From Bacteroidales bacterium UBA3724 (GTDB lineage Bacteria > Bacteroidota > Bacteroidia > Bacteroidales > P3), in contig DFHL01000020.1 in assembly GCA_002371315.1 (NCBI GenBank), positions 1-14,238 on the forward strand: a DNA stretch of 14,238 nucleotides. The letters are read 5' to 3'. The notes below the pieces were generated by a model, which saw only the letters and a program-made list of their open reading frames with translations, was not told where the DNA came from and searched no databases. Shown piece after piece: positions 1 to 5,544 of this stretch (position 1 is its first letter; every line of letters begins with the position of its first letter). Both the position numbers and the translations under genes were made by a program.

Positions 1-1
1 T

Positions 2-223
2 ATTATTAAAGGCAATGATGTTACGATGATAGACCTGTACATCTATGCCCGTAATGGTATCCTTGTATGGCACAGCAACAATCCGTCGGAAGGATGGGAC
101 GGTACGCTTAAAGATGGGACTCCTTGTCCCCAAGCTTCATACACTTGGATATTACGCTATACCCGTAACCACCAACCGGATTTGATGCAGGAAAAGGTCG
201 GAACAGTGACTCTGCTGCGATAA
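2..223 (+). CDS. C-terminal end of a surface protein with a CHU_C (type B, T9SS) sorting domain; truncated by the window edge
   Basis: The frame is open from base 2 to the TAA at 221-223, so only the last 73 residues are visible and the true start lies outside. The fragment has the hallmarks of the gliding-motility-associated C-terminal domain: a DLYIYARNG segment (compare the usual 'I.NRWG'), then LVWHS, SEGWDGT, a P-x-A-S-Y turn followed by W-I-L-R-Y, and the terminal GTVTLLR. In known proteins this domain is the signal that sends a cargo through the type IX secretion system to the Bacteroidota cell surface. The passenger part is unknown. The phylum and the domain are fairly sure; the function of the whole protein cannot be told. 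Confidence 0.8.
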   Translation: MIKGNDVTMIDLYIYARNGILVWHSNNPSEGWDGTLKDGTPCPQASYTWILRYTRNHQPDLMQEKVGTVTLLR

Positions 224-252
224 ATTGAATGGAAAGGAACAGAAAACCTTGA

Positions 253-438
253 TTAGGAGAAGCGTTCCTGGATTTCCTGCTTCACGAACTCGATGGCTTC
301 GTTGGTGGGGATTTTGCTCTTGGTGCAGCTTTCAAAGATAGCACCGGACGGTAATCGCTCGACATATCTTCCACGCACAAGGCTCCTCCACGCGCTCCAC
401 TGGAGCTTGTGCCCTCCCGTCCCCAAGCCACTTATCTC
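253..438 (-). pseudogene. Possible 3' remnant of an unidentified minus-strand gene
   Basis: Read on the minus strand, the last 40 or so codons before the TAA at 253-255 look like genuine coding sequence (around RGRYVERLPSG, FESCTKSK and IPTNEAIEFVKQEIQ, ending ERFS). Codons have mostly C or G in third position. Further upstream the frame runs into the left direct repeat, where the opposite strand is the likelier coding one, so no natural start is left. I read this as the stump of a gene cut off when the repeat region was built. I do not recognise the family. It could also be chance open frame. Confidence 0.3.
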
Positions 439-513
439 CTCACCCTCACCACCGCCGACGGCAAGCAGCACACCGTCCGCCTGCTGAAACAATCGGATAT
501 CTTCGGAAAGTGA
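355..513 (+). pseudogene. Orphan 3' coding tail, copy LA (ADGKQHTVRLLKQSDIF type)
   Basis: The plus frame is open from after a stop at 352-354 to the TGA at 511-513, without a convincing start codon. Its last 25 or so codons read TYLLTLTTADG and then KQHTVRLLKQSDIFGK. The same tail occurs at 762, 2252 and 2558. Between copies most codon changes in the tail are synonymous, which argues that this strand and frame were translated in the past or still are. It looks like the C-terminus of a larger, probably secreted protein whose body is gone. The family is not recognised. Confidence 0.4.
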
Positions 514-605
514 AACGATACTGTTCACCTTGAAAATGTGCGTATCGGTACAATATTTTAAGTAGTTTTAAGCCGATAGAGTTTCCAATACAAATAAAAA
601 CAACC

Positions 606-635
606 TTTCATTATGAATAAAAAGTCGTATATTTG
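606..635 (+). promoter_or_regulatory. Promoter inside the left direct repeat
   Basis: The -7 element TATATTTG lies at 628-635, with TTTC at 606-609 as a weak -33 element 18 bases upstream. The same bases are fully conserved in the right repeat. It would drive the short B-type reading frame that follows. Confidence 0.55.
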
Positions 636-683
636 CACCATAAAAACACACCAATAATGATAAGCAAATCTACACTCGGTTGA

Positions 684-821
684 CAGCTGATAATAATAAA
701 AAAAACATACCCCAATAAAAAATTAATCTTCTTTGCACTCCTCGCGATGTTTGCCCTCACAGCCGACGGCCATCAGCACACCGTCCGCCTGCTGAAGCAG
801 TCAGATATCTTCGCTCGATAA
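684..821 (+). pseudogene. B-type mini-gene, left copy: signal-peptide-like segment fused to the ADGHQHTVRLLKQSDIF tail, start lost
   Basis: After the TGA at 681-683 the frame reads I-K-K-T-Y-P-N-K-K, then LIFFALLAMFALTA (a Sec-signal-like hydrophobic core), then DGHQHTVRLLKQSDIFAR and TAA at 819-821. No ATG opens it: the codon where one would be expected is ATA (696-698), and the only in-frame ATG is inside the hydrophobic core (747). The right repeat has one A fewer in the A-tract at 698-705, and there the frame joins a possible TTG start. I take the left copy as frameshifted or as an internally deleted relic of a secreted-protein gene. Confidence 0.4.
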
Positions 822-848
822 CCGCACGGGACTCACCACGGTCAGCAA

Positions 849-876
849 TATCCATTTTCGATATGTGTAATGGATA
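849..876. promoter_or_regulatory. Perfect 8-bp inverted repeat upstream of the ATPase promoter
   Basis: TATCCATT (849-856) pairs with AATGGATA (869-876) across a 12-base loop. No T-run follows on either strand, so it is a poor terminator. It lies about 30 bases upstream of the -33 element of the ATPase promoter, a place where an operator could sit. No regulator is known from this window. Confidence 0.35.
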
Positions 877-904
877 AAAATAAGGAAATTTGCCCAATAA
901 ACAC

Positions 905-933
905 TTGCATATTGAATAAAATTTGTATCTTTG
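905..933 (+). promoter_or_regulatory. Promoter of the DUF4143 ATPase gene
   Basis: TTG at 905-907 and TATCTTTG at 926-933 are 18 bases apart and match the Bacteroidota sigma-ABfr consensus. The predicted RNA start is near 940, only about a dozen bases before the ATG at 953. That is why an upstream in-frame TTG at 923, which overlaps the -7 element, is rejected as the start. Confidence 0.6.
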
Positions 934-952
934 CAGTCGAAGTATTATCATT

Positions 953-2194
953 ATGAAGAGCACAATATTAATGCAACGCGCTGAGCGAGACAGAATTGCC
1001 GCCCGGCCATACATTGACCGCAAAACGAGCTATCGAACCACCGAGATGCTGGAAAGTCCGCTGATAAAGCTGATTACCGGTCCACGCAGGGCTGGCAAGT
1101 CGGTGTACGCGATGCTTATGCTTAAAGGGCGCAACTTTGCTTACCTCAACTTCGACGACAAGCAGTTGCTCGACCGCTGGGACGACGAACTTGTGGAGCG
1201 TACGCTCGACGAGGTCTATCCCGGTTACGAATACCTGATGCTCGACGAGGTGCAGAACCTGCCTGGATGGGATCTGTGGGTGAGCAAGCTGTACCGCAAC
1301 GGCAAGAACCTCGTCATCACGGGCAGCAACGCCAATATGCTGTCGAGCGAGATGGCTACGGTGCTTACCGGCCGGTATCTGCAAATCGAGATGCTGCCTT
1401 TCAGCCTGGCCGAGGTGATGGCGGCTGAAGGCATCGACATCGCCGACATCAAAGCAGAACAGCAGATCCGCGTAAGCCTCATAGCTGACGACTATCTGCG
1501 CAACGGCGGCTTCCCCGAGACGGTGCTGGCACGTGACATCACGGGGAACTACCTTGCCACGCTCTTCGACTCTATCCTGCTGAAGGATGTGGCACAGCGA
1601 CACCACGTCCGCAAGACCACCGACCTATATGGCCTGGCCACCTACCTGCTCTCCAATTTCTGCAACCCTTTTTCCGCTAACGACCTTGCCGAAGAGCTGA
1701 ACATCGCCAGCGTCACCACCACAAAGAAATACTGCGACTACCTGAACGAACCGTTCCTCTTCTTCTTCCTGCCGCGCTTCAACAACAAACTGAAGCTTAT
1801 GGCCAAAGCCGACCGCAAGGCATACGTTGTCGACAACGGCTTTGTACAGTCGTCGGCGTTCAACCTGAGCGACAACCTGGGACGGCTGCTGGAAAATCAG
1901 GTGTTTGTGGAACTGCTGCGGAAAGGCTACGAACCGGGCAAGACACTCTTCTACTACCGCTCGCGCAACAACCGAGAGGTCGACTTCGTCACCCGCCGAG
2001 GCGCGAAAGTGGAGCGTCTGATACAGGTATCCTACAGCCTCGACTCGGCAAAGACGCGCAAACGTGAGGCCGGTGCCCTGGTGGAGTGCGGCGAAGAGCT
2101 GAAATGCGACGACCTATGCATAGTCACCTTTTCGGAAAAGGAAAAGATTGATGGCGCAAGCCCCATCTCAGTCATACCCATCACCGAGTTTTGA
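953..2194 (+). CDS. AAA family ATPase with C-terminal DUF4143 domain (COG1373 type)
   Basis: A protein of 413 residues from the ATG at 953; ATG 971 is an alternative start. Visible motifs: Walker A GPRRAGKS (43-50), Walker B YLMLDEV (94-100), a sensor-1-like VITGSNA (121-127) and a likely arginine finger in LTGRY (R141). A winged-helix-like stretch follows (about 225-285, SANDLAEELNIAS). The C-terminal DUF4143 region has the PD-(D/E)XK-like skeleton ENQVFVEL (314-321), REVDFV (341-346) and LIQVSYS (357-362). The usual E-x-K is Q-x-S here, so nuclease activity is unlikely. The family is very common in Bacteroidales, and its cellular role is not settled. The gene stands alone, with its own promoter, between two direct repeats. 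Codons are GC-rich, unlike the AT-rich flanks. Family call sure, function unknown. Confidence 0.92.
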   Translation: MKSTILMQRAERDRIAARPYIDRKTSYRTTEMLESPLIKLITGPRRAGKSVYAMLMLKGRNFAYLNFDDKQLLDRWDDELVERTLDEVYPGYEYLMLDEVQNLPGWDLWVSKLYRNGKNLVITGSNANMLSSEMATVLTGRYLQIEMLPFSLAEVMAAEGIDIADIKAEQQIRVSLIADDYLRNGGFPETVLARDITGNYLATLFDSILLKDVAQRHHVRKTTDLYGLATYLLSNFCNPFSANDLAEELNIASVTTTKKYCDYLNEPFLFFFLPRFNNKLKLMAKADRKAYVVDNGFVQSSAFNLSDNLGRLLENQVFVELLRKGYEPGKTLFYYRSRNNREVDFVTRRGAKVERLIQVSYSLDSAKTRKREAGALVECGEELKCDDLCIVTFSEKEKIDGASPISVIPITEF

Positions 2195-2218
2195 CCACAA
2201 CCTCCCCTCTATCTCCTG

Positions 2219-2311
2219 ATGATAGCCATCACCTTTCTCACCCTCACCACCGCCGACGGCCACCAGCACACCGTCCGCTTGCTGAAACAATCGGATAGCT
2301 TTGGGAAGTGA
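2219..2311 (+). pseudogene. Orphan 3' coding tail, copy RA (30 codons, just after the ATPase)
   Basis: Starts with an ATG 24 bases after the ATPase stop and runs to TGA 2309-2311. It reads ITFLTLTTADG, then HQHTVRLLKQSDSFGK. It corresponds to copy LA, but with Ile changed to Ser and a synonymous CTG to TTG change. No clear ribosome-binding site is seen. It is probably the leftover end of a larger gene, but a translated 30-residue peptide coupled to the ATPase cannot be ruled out. Confidence 0.35.
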
Positions 2312-2402
2312 AACGATATTGTTCACCTTGAAAATGTGCGTATCGGTACAATATTCAAGTAGTTTTTATCCGATAGAGTTTTCAATATAAATAAAAACAA
2401 CC

Positions 2403-2432
2403 TTTCATTATGAATAAAAAGTCGTATATTTG
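2403..2432 (+). promoter_or_regulatory. Promoter inside the right direct repeat
   Basis: TATATTTG at 2425-2432 with TTTC at 2403-2406, identical to the left copy. A transcript starting near 2439 would reach the TTG start candidate of the mini-gene at 2477 after about 38 bases. Confidence 0.55.
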
Positions 2433-2476
2433 CACCATAAAAACACGCCAATAATAATTAGCAAATCTACACTCGG

Positions 2477-2617
2477 TTGACAGCTGATAATAATAAAAAA
2501 ACATACCCCAATAAAAAATTAATCTTCTTTGCACTCCTCGCGATGCTTGCCCTCACCGCCGACGGCAAGCAGCACACCGTCCGCCTGCTGAAGCAGTCGG
2601 ACATCTTCGGGCAATAA
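2477..2617 (+). CDS. B-type mini-gene, right copy: 46-residue secreted-peptide candidate with a TTG start
   Basis: From TTG 2477 to TAA 2615-2617 the frame is unbroken: M-T-A-D-N-N-K-K-T-Y-P-N-K-K, then LIFFALLAMLALTA (positive N-region plus hydrophobic core, as in a Sec signal peptide), then DGKQHTVRLLKQSDIFGQ. If the signal is cleaved after A28 the product would be about 18 residues. A consensus promoter lies at the right distance, and most codon differences from the left copy in the tail are synonymous. Against it: no ATG, no evident ribosome-binding site, and a one-base A-tract difference breaks the left copy. It may equally be a relic of an internally deleted gene. No known family. Confidence 0.35.
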   Translation: MTADNNKKTYPNKKLIFFALLAMLALTADGKQHTVRLLKQSDIFGQ

Positions 2618-2826
2618 ACTGGCAAAACCCAATGCTTCGGATTTGCAGCCCCGGCTGTTGGATTTTGACGTAAAAACGGCATTTGGCACTCTTACAAACT
2701 GGGTTTTCAACACGAATAGGAGCAAAAGAACTGTCAGACTTGGTATAAATTATAATCAGTAAATGATTGATTATTACCATTTTACCCCCCCCCTATAAAA
2801 ATCGGGAAAAATGTTGACAGAAATTA
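2618..2826. other. AT-rich intergenic stretch with a run of nine C
   Basis: I see no gene in the stretch from the repeat to the LRR gene. A GGATTTGCAG...GGATTTT segment near 2639-2669 loosely resembles the palindromes at 4668-4986 but is too degenerate to call. The only striking element is a run of nine C (2785-2793) in otherwise AT-rich DNA, about 33 bases upstream of the -33 element of the LRR-protein promoter. Confidence 0.5.
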
Positions 2827-2856
2827 TTGTCAATCCGAAAAAAAGTTGTAGCTTTG
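2827..2856 (+). promoter_or_regulatory. Promoter of the LRR surface-protein gene
   Basis: TTG at 2827-2829, 19-base spacer, then TAGCTTTG at 2849-2856, a full match to the Bacteroidota -33/-7 pattern. The RNA would start near 2863, giving an untranslated leader of about 110 bases before the ATG at 2972. That is long enough for post-transcriptional control, though I see no known riboswitch in it. Confidence 0.65.
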
Positions 2857-2971
2857 CACCGTGATTTATTGGCCAGGAATTAGCCAGGGATTCTACTATA
2901 GAACGCTGATGTCCGTGAATTGTCATAAACACAAAACCGAATATTCTCATAAACAAATAAAACCAGCAGTT

Positions 2972-4648
2972 ATGAAACACCTCAAACCACTTTTTCCGTT
3001 CCTCGCGGTGCTGGCATTTGCAGCAAATATGCACGGCCAATCCGTCTACGACTTTTACGCCGTCGCGCCGACCGGGCAGACGCTCTACTTCAAAATCAGC
3101 GACTCGGCACAGGTCAGCGTGGTCAACCCGCGCACCAACAACGGCGACAGCAACTATGTCGCCGGCGACCTGGTCATCCCCGAAACGGTATCCTATTGCG
3201 GAACCACCTACACGGTGACCAGCCTTTCGACCCACAACTTTATGATGGGCACTTTCTACAACTGCAAGACCCTGACGTCGGTCTATGTGCCCAACAGCGT
3301 GAAAACAATGGGCGATTATGTCTTCGGCTATTGCCCGTCGCTCGTCTCCGTCCACCTGCCCGACAGCATAACGTCCATTCCCAATATGGCATTCGAAGGC
3401 TGCACCAGCCTGCCGTCAATCACCATCGGCCGGTGCGTCAGGAACATCTTCTCCGATGCATTCCTTCACTGCTACGCAATCTCGGAACTGCATCTGCTTG
3501 CCAGCGTCGCGCCAACGGTCGGCTACCGTGCCCTATGGAACATCCCCGACACCGCCCGAGTCTACATCCCCTGTGGCAGCACCTCGTCATACGCGGCCGT
3601 GCCGGAATGGAACAACCATTTCTCCGCTTTCATCGAAGTACCGACATATTTGCTGGAAGTGTCGGTCAATGATGAAACGCACGGAAGTGCCGAGATTGTC
3701 AGCCACCCCACCTGTGACAACCCGCAGGCTTTGCTGCTTGCCACAGCCAACGAAGGCTACCGCTTCGAGGGGTGGGGCATCACCCCCGGCTACCAGAACA
3801 TTGTCACCGACAACCCGCTCACCGTCACGGTATCGGACGATATGACCGTTGTGGCCTATTTCGCCGCCGACAGCACCGGGATGCGCGAATACCAGTCCTA
3901 CTTCGGACAGGAAACCACGGTGTGGAACGCTGTGGGGGCCTACTACGACTGTCCCTGGGAAAACTACCTGATTCGCATTGCTGGCGACACGGTGGTAGAC
4001 CAGCAGCACTACAAAAAAGCCGAGTATTCGAATGTCTACTGGCGTGGCGGATACGACGAACAACGCGTACTGGAATACGATTTGCTGCTGCGCGAAGAGC
4101 GCACCACGGGACGCCTCTGGGGACGCTATGCCGACGAGGATGAGGACTATCTGATTGCCGATATGTCGCTAAACATTGGCGATACATTTTATATGCGTAA
4201 CATCTATGGCACCATCGCCTACACCGTCCAAGACACCGCTACGGTCGATTCGCGTCGCATCATCGTTTTGGGTACCTACTATGGTGAAATCCTACGATTT
4301 GTAGAAGGCATTGGGTGCACCGATATGGGCTATCTGAGAAACGCCTTTTCGCTTGGCTGCCCCCTTGTCTGCTGCCACAAGGACGGCGAACGGGTGTATC
4401 ACAATCCGCTGCCCGGCTTCCCCGAGGATGACTGCATCATCCGCGCTGTCGGCATCGATGAGGTGCCGGCCGACGCTGTCAGGGTCTATTCCCGCGGAGG
4501 CGATATCGTTGTCGAAGGTGCCGACGGCGAGCCGGTGCAGGTCTTCGACATTGTCGGTCGCCCCACCGCCAACCGCGCGCTGCGCACAGGCATCTACTTC
4601 GTCAAAGTCGGCAACCGCCCCACCCGCAAAGTAGCTGTGATCAGATAG
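2972..4648 (+). CDS. Secreted BspA-like leucine-rich-repeat protein with T9SS C-terminal sorting domain
   Basis: 558 residues from the ATG at 2972. The frame is open further upstream, but the promoter at 2827-2856 and the signal peptide starting at MKHLKPLF decide for this start. Layout: signal peptide 1-23 (hydrophobic FLAVLAFAA, then HGQ); BspA-type LRR_5 repeats at about 98-200, with L-T-S-V-Y-V-P-N-S-V and L-V-S-V-H-L-P-D-S-I style units; an InlB B-repeat-like domain at about 227-298 (GYRFEGWG, DDMTVVAYF); an unassigned acidic, Tyr-rich region 303-490; and a type-A secretion sorting domain at 500-558 (VQVFDIVGR, then G-I-Y-F-V-K-V, ending RKVAVIR). It is expected to be exported by Sec and T9SS and attached at the cell surface. 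BspA-like proteins often bind host or microbial surfaces, but no ligand can be named. No operon partner. Confidence 0.85.
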   Translation: MKHLKPLFPFLAVLAFAANMHGQSVYDFYAVAPTGQTLYFKISDSAQVSVVNPRTNNGDSNYVAGDLVIPETVSYCGTTYTVTSLSTHNFMMGTFYNCKTLTSVYVPNSVKTMGDYVFGYCPSLVSVHLPDSITSIPNMAFEGCTSLPSITIGRCVRNIFSDAFLHCYAISELHLLASVAPTVGYRALWNIPDTARVYIPCGSTSSYAAVPEWNNHFSAFIEVPTYLLEVSVNDETHGSAEIVSHPTCDNPQALLLATANEGYRFEGWGITPGYQNIVTDNPLTVTVSDDMTVVAYFAADSTGMREYQSYFGQETTVWNAVGAYYDCPWENYLIRIAGDTVVDQQHYKKAEYSNVYWRGGYDEQRVLEYDLLLREERTTGRLWGRYADEDEDYLIADMSLNIGDTFYMRNIYGTIAYTVQDTATVDSRRIIVLGTYYGEILRFVEGIGCTDMGYLRNAFSLGCPLVCCHKDGERVYHNPLPGFPEDDCIIRAVGIDEVPADAVRVYSRGGDIVVEGADGEPVQVFDIVGRPTANRALRTGIYFVKVGNRPTRKVAVIR

Positions 4649-4667
4649 ATTCTTCCATATAATAGAG

Positions 4668-4828
4668 CCCGTTGCGGCGGATTTGCAATCCGACGCTGCT
4701 TAATATAAGGATTTGCAATCCGCAAAACACAAAAAACACCTGCAAAAGTGTTAATTTTGGCGGATTGAAAATCCTTATATTAAAGAGTATCGGATTGAAA
4801 ATCCGATACAACCCGCAAAGCCGATACA
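4668..4828. repeat. Nested palindromic element, copy 1 of a tandem pair (period ~161 bp)
   Basis: Inside the unit a left arm (about 4670-4722) and a right arm (about 4760-4816) are inverted copies of each other, roughly 85 % alike. Each arm contains two small palindromes (CGGATTTGCAATCCG, or CGGATTGAAAATCCG on the right) separated by a TTAATATAAGG-type linker. The 37-base centre has its own hairpin, AACAC (4734-4738) with GTGTT (4747-4751). The whole could form a long branched stem-loop. It resembles REP/BIME-like or MITE-like elements; open frames inside it are by-products of the repeat. No transposase is nearby. Confidence 0.85.
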
Positions 4829-4986
4829 CCCGTTGCGGCGGATTTGCAATCCGACGCTGCTTAATATAAGGATTTGCAATCCGCAAAACACAAAAACACC
4901 TGCAAAAGTGTTAATTTTGGCGGATTGAAAATCCTTATATTAAGGAGTATCGGATTGCAAATCCGATACAACCCGCAATGCCGAAA
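4829..4986. repeat. Nested palindromic element, copy 2
   Basis: Almost identical to copy 1 and directly adjacent. I see a one-base loss in the A-run of the centre, TAAAGAG changed to TAAGGAG, and CGGATTGAAAATCCG changed to CGGATTGCAAATCCG. The last change restores the symmetry with the left-arm palindrome. The near identity points to a recent tandem duplication. Confidence 0.85.
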
Positions 4987-5015
4987 CCCGGAGCGGGTGG
5001 TTGTCGCTTTTTTTT
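4967..5015 (+). terminator. Candidate intrinsic terminator at the end of the palindrome array
   Basis: ACCCGC (4971-4976) can pair with GCGGGT (4993-4998). The stem is extended by ACAA and TTGT around a small bulge, and a run of eight T (5008-5015) follows after a few bases. It would end plus-strand transcription coming from the LRR gene or the repeats just before the rhodanese promoter. The distance between stem and T-run is longer than usual. Confidence 0.4.
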
Positions 5016-5067
5016 CAAATCGCCCTTAGGCAGTTTTGGAATATCCGAGCGGAAGGTGCAAAATAAT

Positions 5068-5099
5068 TTTTCCCATCCCGAAGGAAATGTGTATTTTTG
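5068..5099 (+). promoter_or_regulatory. Promoter of the rhodanese / phosphoethanolamine-transferase unit
   Basis: TATTTTTG at 5092-5099 fits the -7 consensus; a TTTTC stretch at 5068-5072 is a weak -33 element 19 bases upstream. The ATG follows at 5122. Confidence 0.55.
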
Positions 5100-5121
5100 C
5101 AAAATTCAAATTGAACCAATT

Positions 5122-5517
5122 ATGAAACACATATTTGCAATAGCCTTGTTTGCAGCGATGTTGGTCGGCTGCGGAAGCAACAGGAATGCCGAGCAGAGCC
5201 CGACGGGAACGGTAACGACCATCAGTGTGGACGAATTTGCCAAAACAATAGGCAAAAAGAGCGTTCGCCTTATCGACGTTCGGACACCAAAGGAATACGC
5301 CGAAGGGCATATCGCCAAAGCCGAAAACATCGACGTAAAAGCCGCCGACTTTGCCAGCCGCATCCAGGATGCCAAAGGCAAAGTGGCCGTCTACTGCCGC
5401 AGCGGCAGGCGCAGTCTTATGGCCGCCGAGCAGCTCGCCGCAAAGGGCTGCACGGTCTACAATCTCGACGGTGGCATCATCGCCTGGCAAAAAGCCGGCA
5501 AGCCTGTGGAAAAATGA
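5122..5517 (+). CDS. Rhodanese-like domain lipoprotein
   Basis: 131 residues from the ATG at 5122, chosen because a lipoprotein signal begins there: MKHIFAIALFAAMLVGC with lipobox LVGC, lipidated Cys at 17. A single rhodanese domain (about 33-128) follows, with the typical DVRTPKEYAEGHI (52-64), the active-site loop CRSGRR with catalytic Cys92, and LDGGIIAW (115-122). Single-domain rhodaneses carry sulfur as a persulfide on that Cys. Here the protein should sit on the periplasmic face of a membrane, where a role in sulfur or redox handling is possible but unproven. It is followed after 27 bases by the membrane transferase gene, so the two are probably co-transcribed. Confidence 0.9.
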   Translation: MKHIFAIALFAAMLVGCGSNRNAEQSPTGTVTTISVDEFAKTIGKKSVRLIDVRTPKEYAEGHIAKAENIDVKAADFASRIQDAKGKVAVYCRSGRRSLMAAEQLAAKGCTVYNLDGGIIAWQKAGKPVEK

Positions 5518-5544
5518 CAAAACAACATTCCGCAAGACCGCACG

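Larger units (their letters stand above)
439..821 (+). repeat. Left copy of a ~381-bp direct repeat flanking the ATPase gene
   Basis: This segment matches 2237-2617 almost base for base (I count about 26 differences and a few single-base indels, so roughly 93 % identity). Order inside the repeat: an A-type coding tail ending in TGA; a spacer with a small inverted repeat (TATCGG at 543-548, CCGATA at 573-578, conserved in the other copy although the loop differs); a Bacteroidota-type promoter; an AT-rich leader; and a B-type segment encoding a hydrophobic signal-like stretch fused to the same tail. The sequences outside the repeat differ, so the boundaries are quite sharp. Recombination between the two copies would delete 953-2194. 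Confidence 0.9.
2237..2617 (+). repeat. Right copy of the ~381-bp direct repeat
   Basis: Same order and content as 439-821: A-type tail, inverted repeat TATCGG (2341-2346) / CCGATA (2370-2375), promoter, leader, B-type mini-gene. The two copies lie in the same orientation, 1.8 kb apart. The matching sequence begins with CTCACCCTCACC in both copies and ends at the TTCG just before each terminal stop codon. Confidence 0.9.

Noticed and set aside
968..1606. 212-codon minus-strand frame opposite the ATPase
   Set aside because: Shadow of the ATPase gene, whose Walker motifs lie on the plus strand.
953..2194. Considered whether the ATPase cassette is a toxin-antitoxin or known defence system
   Set aside because: No partner gene with toxin, nuclease or phage-defence motifs is adjacent; only the short repeat-borne frames flank it.
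2636..2670. GGATTTGCAG...GGATTTTGAC segment resembling the palindromic element
   Set aside because: Only a loose match with no symmetric partner; may be chance or a badly decayed copy.
4641..4886. Short open frames on both strands inside the palindromic array
   Set aside because: They only translate the repeat (R-I-C-N-P / R-I-A-N-P motifs from the palindromes) and have no independent coding evidence.
4668..4986. Considered as a CRISPR array
   Set aside because: Only two units of 161 bp with no unique spacers, and no cas genes nearby; the internal symmetry is that of nested palindromes.
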